Below the pieces are notes generated by a model. It made no database searches. It was not told the origin of the DNA and was given only the letters and a program-made list of their open reading frames with translations. Of a stretch of 64,000 nt of DNA, positions 61,526-64,000 are shown piece after piece (positions within the stretch are counted from its first letter, which is position 1; every line of letters starts with the position of its first letter). The stretch comes from CBDDKW01 sp965230425 (lineage in GTDB: Bacteria; Pseudomonadota; Gammaproteobacteria; UBA1113). The translations under genes and the position numbers were made by a program. The stretch spans positions 144,562 through 208,561 of the forward strand of contig CBDDKW010000019.1 in assembly GCA_965230425.1 (NCBI GenBank), given 5' to 3'.

Positions 61526-64000
61526 ATGTGGTCATCAGATGTTGCCTGGCAGATAATATGTAATTATTTGTCCCGGGCAGAACAGAGTGTCTCTCAAGCA
61601 GAACAGAGTGTTTTGCAAAAAAATTTCATCACAGAATATGAACGTTTGTTTGTAGTTTTCAGACAGAGCATGAAAACCATGTTGCGTAATACCTATGGCG
61701 AAAGTTCAAAGACTAAACAATTTAAACAGCTCAATGCAATTCATGACTCCTGTGATCTTCAATTAATCTTTTTGACCCAATTACTGTCACGTTGTCGCTT
61801 TGAGCGAGAGCAACAATCTAAATTAGCCACATTTAAGGATAAAGACTCTTTATTATCAGACAATGCTGCAAGTATTTTGCAAGCAACTAAGCAAAGTCAG
61901 CAGCGTGTAGCACCTATGCAATTCACCACAAGAACTCTGATGGAGATGTGCCTATTATGCCTTTATACCGCCTGTACTAATCATCACATCTTCAAATACG
62001 AACCAGAGAATCAACACTTCTGGCAACTCTATCATGACTATTTTAAGTTAGATAAGAATGACCGTGAAGGTACTGCATGGGAAAATTTACGTACTACATG
62101 TAAGGACCTGAAAAGCAAAATTAGTGCTAAACAACAAGAAATAAAAAAGGCTGAAGATAAAAATCATGCTATACAACAGTGCCACTCTTCTGGAAGTAAT
62201 AGTAGTACCTCTGACTGGAGTTTGCGCAATATCAAACAGTTCTTGGGATTAAAACAGCAAGAGCCAGCAAGTCAAGCTCAAGATGATTCGACCCTTGCTG
62301 CAAGCTACTCTCCAGAGGCAATACAGAGTTTGCAATTGCGAAAATCCCAGTTAGAAGGGGAGTACATAGAGGTACAGGAGACTATACAAGCAAGCATCAG
62401 GGAATTTTCGCGATTATATCATCGTCATATCCGGGCTTATTTAGCTGTGCCCTTTGTAACGATGACACAAAGGGATATGTCGGATACATTGCTTGATTCA
62501 ATAGGCTCAATTAAGGCAGCAGATGTCGGTAGTGGAGATGAAGATAGTAATGCATTTGAACTAACAGCGGAGCCTAATGATTCACAAGAATGCGTCTCGG
62601 ATGCTGTTTACATTTTACAGCAATTGCTGTTGAGTAATAGGGATTTTCAATATCAAGGTAAGTCTTTCTTGCCAGGTGCTTATTTTACAGCGTCAGTTGC
62701 TGAGGAATTTAACCAACAACTCATCGCTGATATTGAAGCCGGATTTGATAACGAAGATTATTGCCAGCATTTGAAGCAGTTTTTAATTATCGTAGATAAT
62801 ACCGTTGAACCTGTTCGTATGCATTTTGCAAATATTGAGGAACAAGATCAATATTGTGCAGGTAGATCTGCAATATATCTAGAAGCCAATGATATAGTCA
62901 ATAAAGATACAGTCAATGCAGCCCTATGGTTTGAGTTAATTGAAGATAAGCAAAGTGATAAACATAAACAGATTGCGCAATCAATACAAGATAAATCCTT
63001 GGAATGTGTGAAGCAGTTATTAGAAGATAAGATTGATAAAGCGATGCTTGCTTTTATTAGCAAATTACCAAGAAGATTTCAGTTTCCCTTACTGTATTTA
63101 CATGGTTCTGAGAGTATTACATCATTCCTAGCTGGAGAACGTCTATCGCGTATAGGTTACTCTAAATTACAACAACTCTATGTCAGCCTTTCGAGTTTAG
63201 TGATGGCTGGAGGAACTGATCTTGAACCAGGAGTGGTAGAAGATAGAAAAGTTAAAGTAGATCACTTACAACTGAAGTTGACAGAATTTTATACTGATCA
63301 TTATGAGTCACAATCATTTCATAGGGTATGTGACAGTTTTGCAAAACTACCCCAGTCCATTCGTGCACCTGTTGCAAAGGCCTTGTTCGAGAAACAACAA
63401 GGCCAAGATAAGGTAGAAGCTAGTCACTGGTTTTATTGGATGAGCCAAGAGGAGCAGAAAAATAATGAAAAATTTGAACAGACACTCATAAACCAGTGTG
63501 CAGATAATTTAGAGAAGCCAGGCGCTAATTTATATGATGAAGCTGTCTATGCCGCTACATTAATGAATAAAGTCTATGAAGAAGTTGCCAGAAGAACATT
63601 AAATGAATATCTTGGAAAGAATGCCTATGTGCGAGACTTCATTACCCAGATGCAAGCCATTCAATGTGAGAATAAACCCGAAGGACAAAACTATGCTGAT
63701 TTTCAAAGGAGGATCGTTCAGTCAAGAGCAGAAGTAGTGAGAAAATTCTATAATACGTGTAAAACACAGGATTTTTTATTGGAAATTGAGAGACTAAGAA
63801 TTATATACAATCAAGCGGTTAAATATCGTATTGATAGTTATAACAATAATCAAGACGATCTCAAAGCAACCAAATGTGATATAGCTGGTGGCTCTCATAC
63901 AAATAAGGAGCTTACTCGGGCGAGCGAGCTGGCTATAGCAGAACAGGAGGTCTCTAATAGAAGTACTGTACGCGACCTATTGCTTGTTATAACCACCTAT
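61526..64000 (+). CDS. Large unidentified protein, N-terminal 825 residues (runs off right edge)
   Basis: An open frame from ATG 61526 to the window end without a stop; I read it codon by codon over its first 650 bp and at the end, and less strictly between. GAGG lies about 13 bp upstream. The protein is polar, Gln/Glu/Lys-rich and mostly helical (for example EQSVSQAEQSVLQKNF, ISAKQQEIKKAEDKN), with no signal peptide or catalytic motif I can name. It is of the same style as the helical proteins at 44064-48381. Possibly another effector-like protein. Confidence 0.7.
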   Translation, partial: MWSSDVAWQIICNYLSRAEQSVSQAEQSVLQKNFITEYERLFVVFRQSMKTMLRNTYGESSKTKQFKQLNAIHDSCDLQLIFLTQLLSRCRFEREQQSKLATFKDKDSLLSDNAASILQATKQSQQRVAPMQFTTRTLMEMCLLCLYTACTNHHIFKYEPENQHFWQLYHDYFKLDKNDREGTAWENLRTTCKDLKSKISAKQQEIKKAEDKNHAIQQCHSSGSNSSTSDWSLRNIKQFLGLKQQEPASQAQDDSTLAASYSPEAIQSLQLRKSQLEGEYIEVQETIQASIREFSRLYHRHIRAYLAVPFVTMTQRDMSDTLLDSIGSIKAADVGSGDEDSNAFELTAEPNDSQECVSDAVYILQQLLLSNRDFQYQGKSFLPGAYFTASVAEEFNQQLIADIEAGFDNEDYCQHLKQFLIIVDNTVEPVRMHFANIEEQDQYCAGRSAIYLEANDIVNKDTVNAALWFELIEDKQSDKHKQIAQSIQDKSLECVKQLLEDKIDKAMLAFISKLPRRFQFPLLYLHGSESITSFLAGERLSRIGYSKLQQLYVSLSSLVMAGGTDLEPGVVEDRKVKVDHLQLKLTEFYTDHYESQSFHRVCDSFAKLPQSIRAPVAKALFEKQQGQDKVEASHWFYWMSQEEQKNNEKFEQTLINQCADNLEKPGANLYDEAVYAATLMNKVYEEVARRTLNEYLGKNAYVRDFITQMQAIQCENKPEGQNYADFQRRIVQSRAEVVRKFYNTCKTQDFLLEIERLRIIYNQAVKYRIDSYNNNQDDLKATKCDIAGGSHTNKELTRASELAIAEQEVSNRSTVRDLLLVITTY

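Overview
The window looks like a chromosomal segment of an AT-rich gammaproteobacterium that lives with eukaryotic hosts, possibly a member of the Legionellales (Legionella, Coxiella or Berkiella relatives). This is inference. It rests on the conserved gene order hfq-hflX-hflK-hflC-yjeT-purA, on rnr-rlmB and rpsF-rpsR-(membrane protein)-rplI followed by dnaB-alr, on a legionaminic-acid-type sugar cluster, and on several large proteins with eukaryotic-like features (two CE-clan cysteine protease-like proteins, one with ankyrin repeats).

Layout. Positions 1-928 (minus) hold the N-terminal part of a large protein that vaguely resembles T6SS effectors. Positions 929-2800 hold an array of 56-bp palindromic repeats and an ATPase with a C-terminal nuclease-like domain. 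Positions 2893-7578 are an overlapping nonulosonic-acid operon (legC, legI/neuB, neuD-type, ptmE-type, legF/neuA-type). Positions 7692-9186 are an intact IS50/Tn5-like insertion sequence with a 10-bp target duplication, inserted in a palindrome. Positions 9197-10961 hold a multi-hairpin element, a second palindrome array and a second ATPase. Positions 11088-23308 are a flagellar block: fliK (minus), then flgBCDEFGHIJKL behind a good sigma-54 promoter. Positions 23295-25301 (minus) hold a PAP2 phosphatase and a class II DAHP synthase. Positions 25537-31215 are the hfq to purA block. Positions 31678-37328 are an accessory island with an AAA-DUF4435-like protein (PARIS/OLD-like) and a protease-ankyrin protein. 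A 96-bp tandem repeat array then ends against tRNA-Leu(CAG). Positions 38362-43935 hold an MFS transporter, a glycosyl-hydrolase-like protein, a small lipoprotein, rnr and rlmB. Positions 44064-48381 hold a large helical protein, apparently split by a frameshift. Positions 48905-51048 are the ribosomal rpsF-rpsR-rplI operon. Positions 51187-52996 hold the third ATPase, its palindrome array and a truncated hicB. Positions 53214-60112 hold dnaB, alr, a Bax-like glucosaminidase, a Ulp1-like protease, a glycine-zipper lipoprotein and radA. The right end holds a membrane/low-complexity protein and the first 825 codons of a large unidentified protein.

The most striking pattern is threefold. Three paralogous ATPase plus PD-(D/E)XK-like genes (1328, 9483, 52620 minus) each carry, directly 5' of the start codon, their own short array of near-perfect palindromes. 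The geometry is constant (34-nt palindromes every 54 bp in two, 47-nt every 56 bp in the third) but the palindrome sequence is private to each gene. One array joins directly to a hicB gene that has lost its N-terminal domain, as if the unit had inserted there. This looks like a modular, probably mobile or self-regulated ATPase-nuclease/palindrome unit. A second pattern is an intergenic three-hairpin element with covarying stems and conserved linkers, present twice plus a degenerate third copy.
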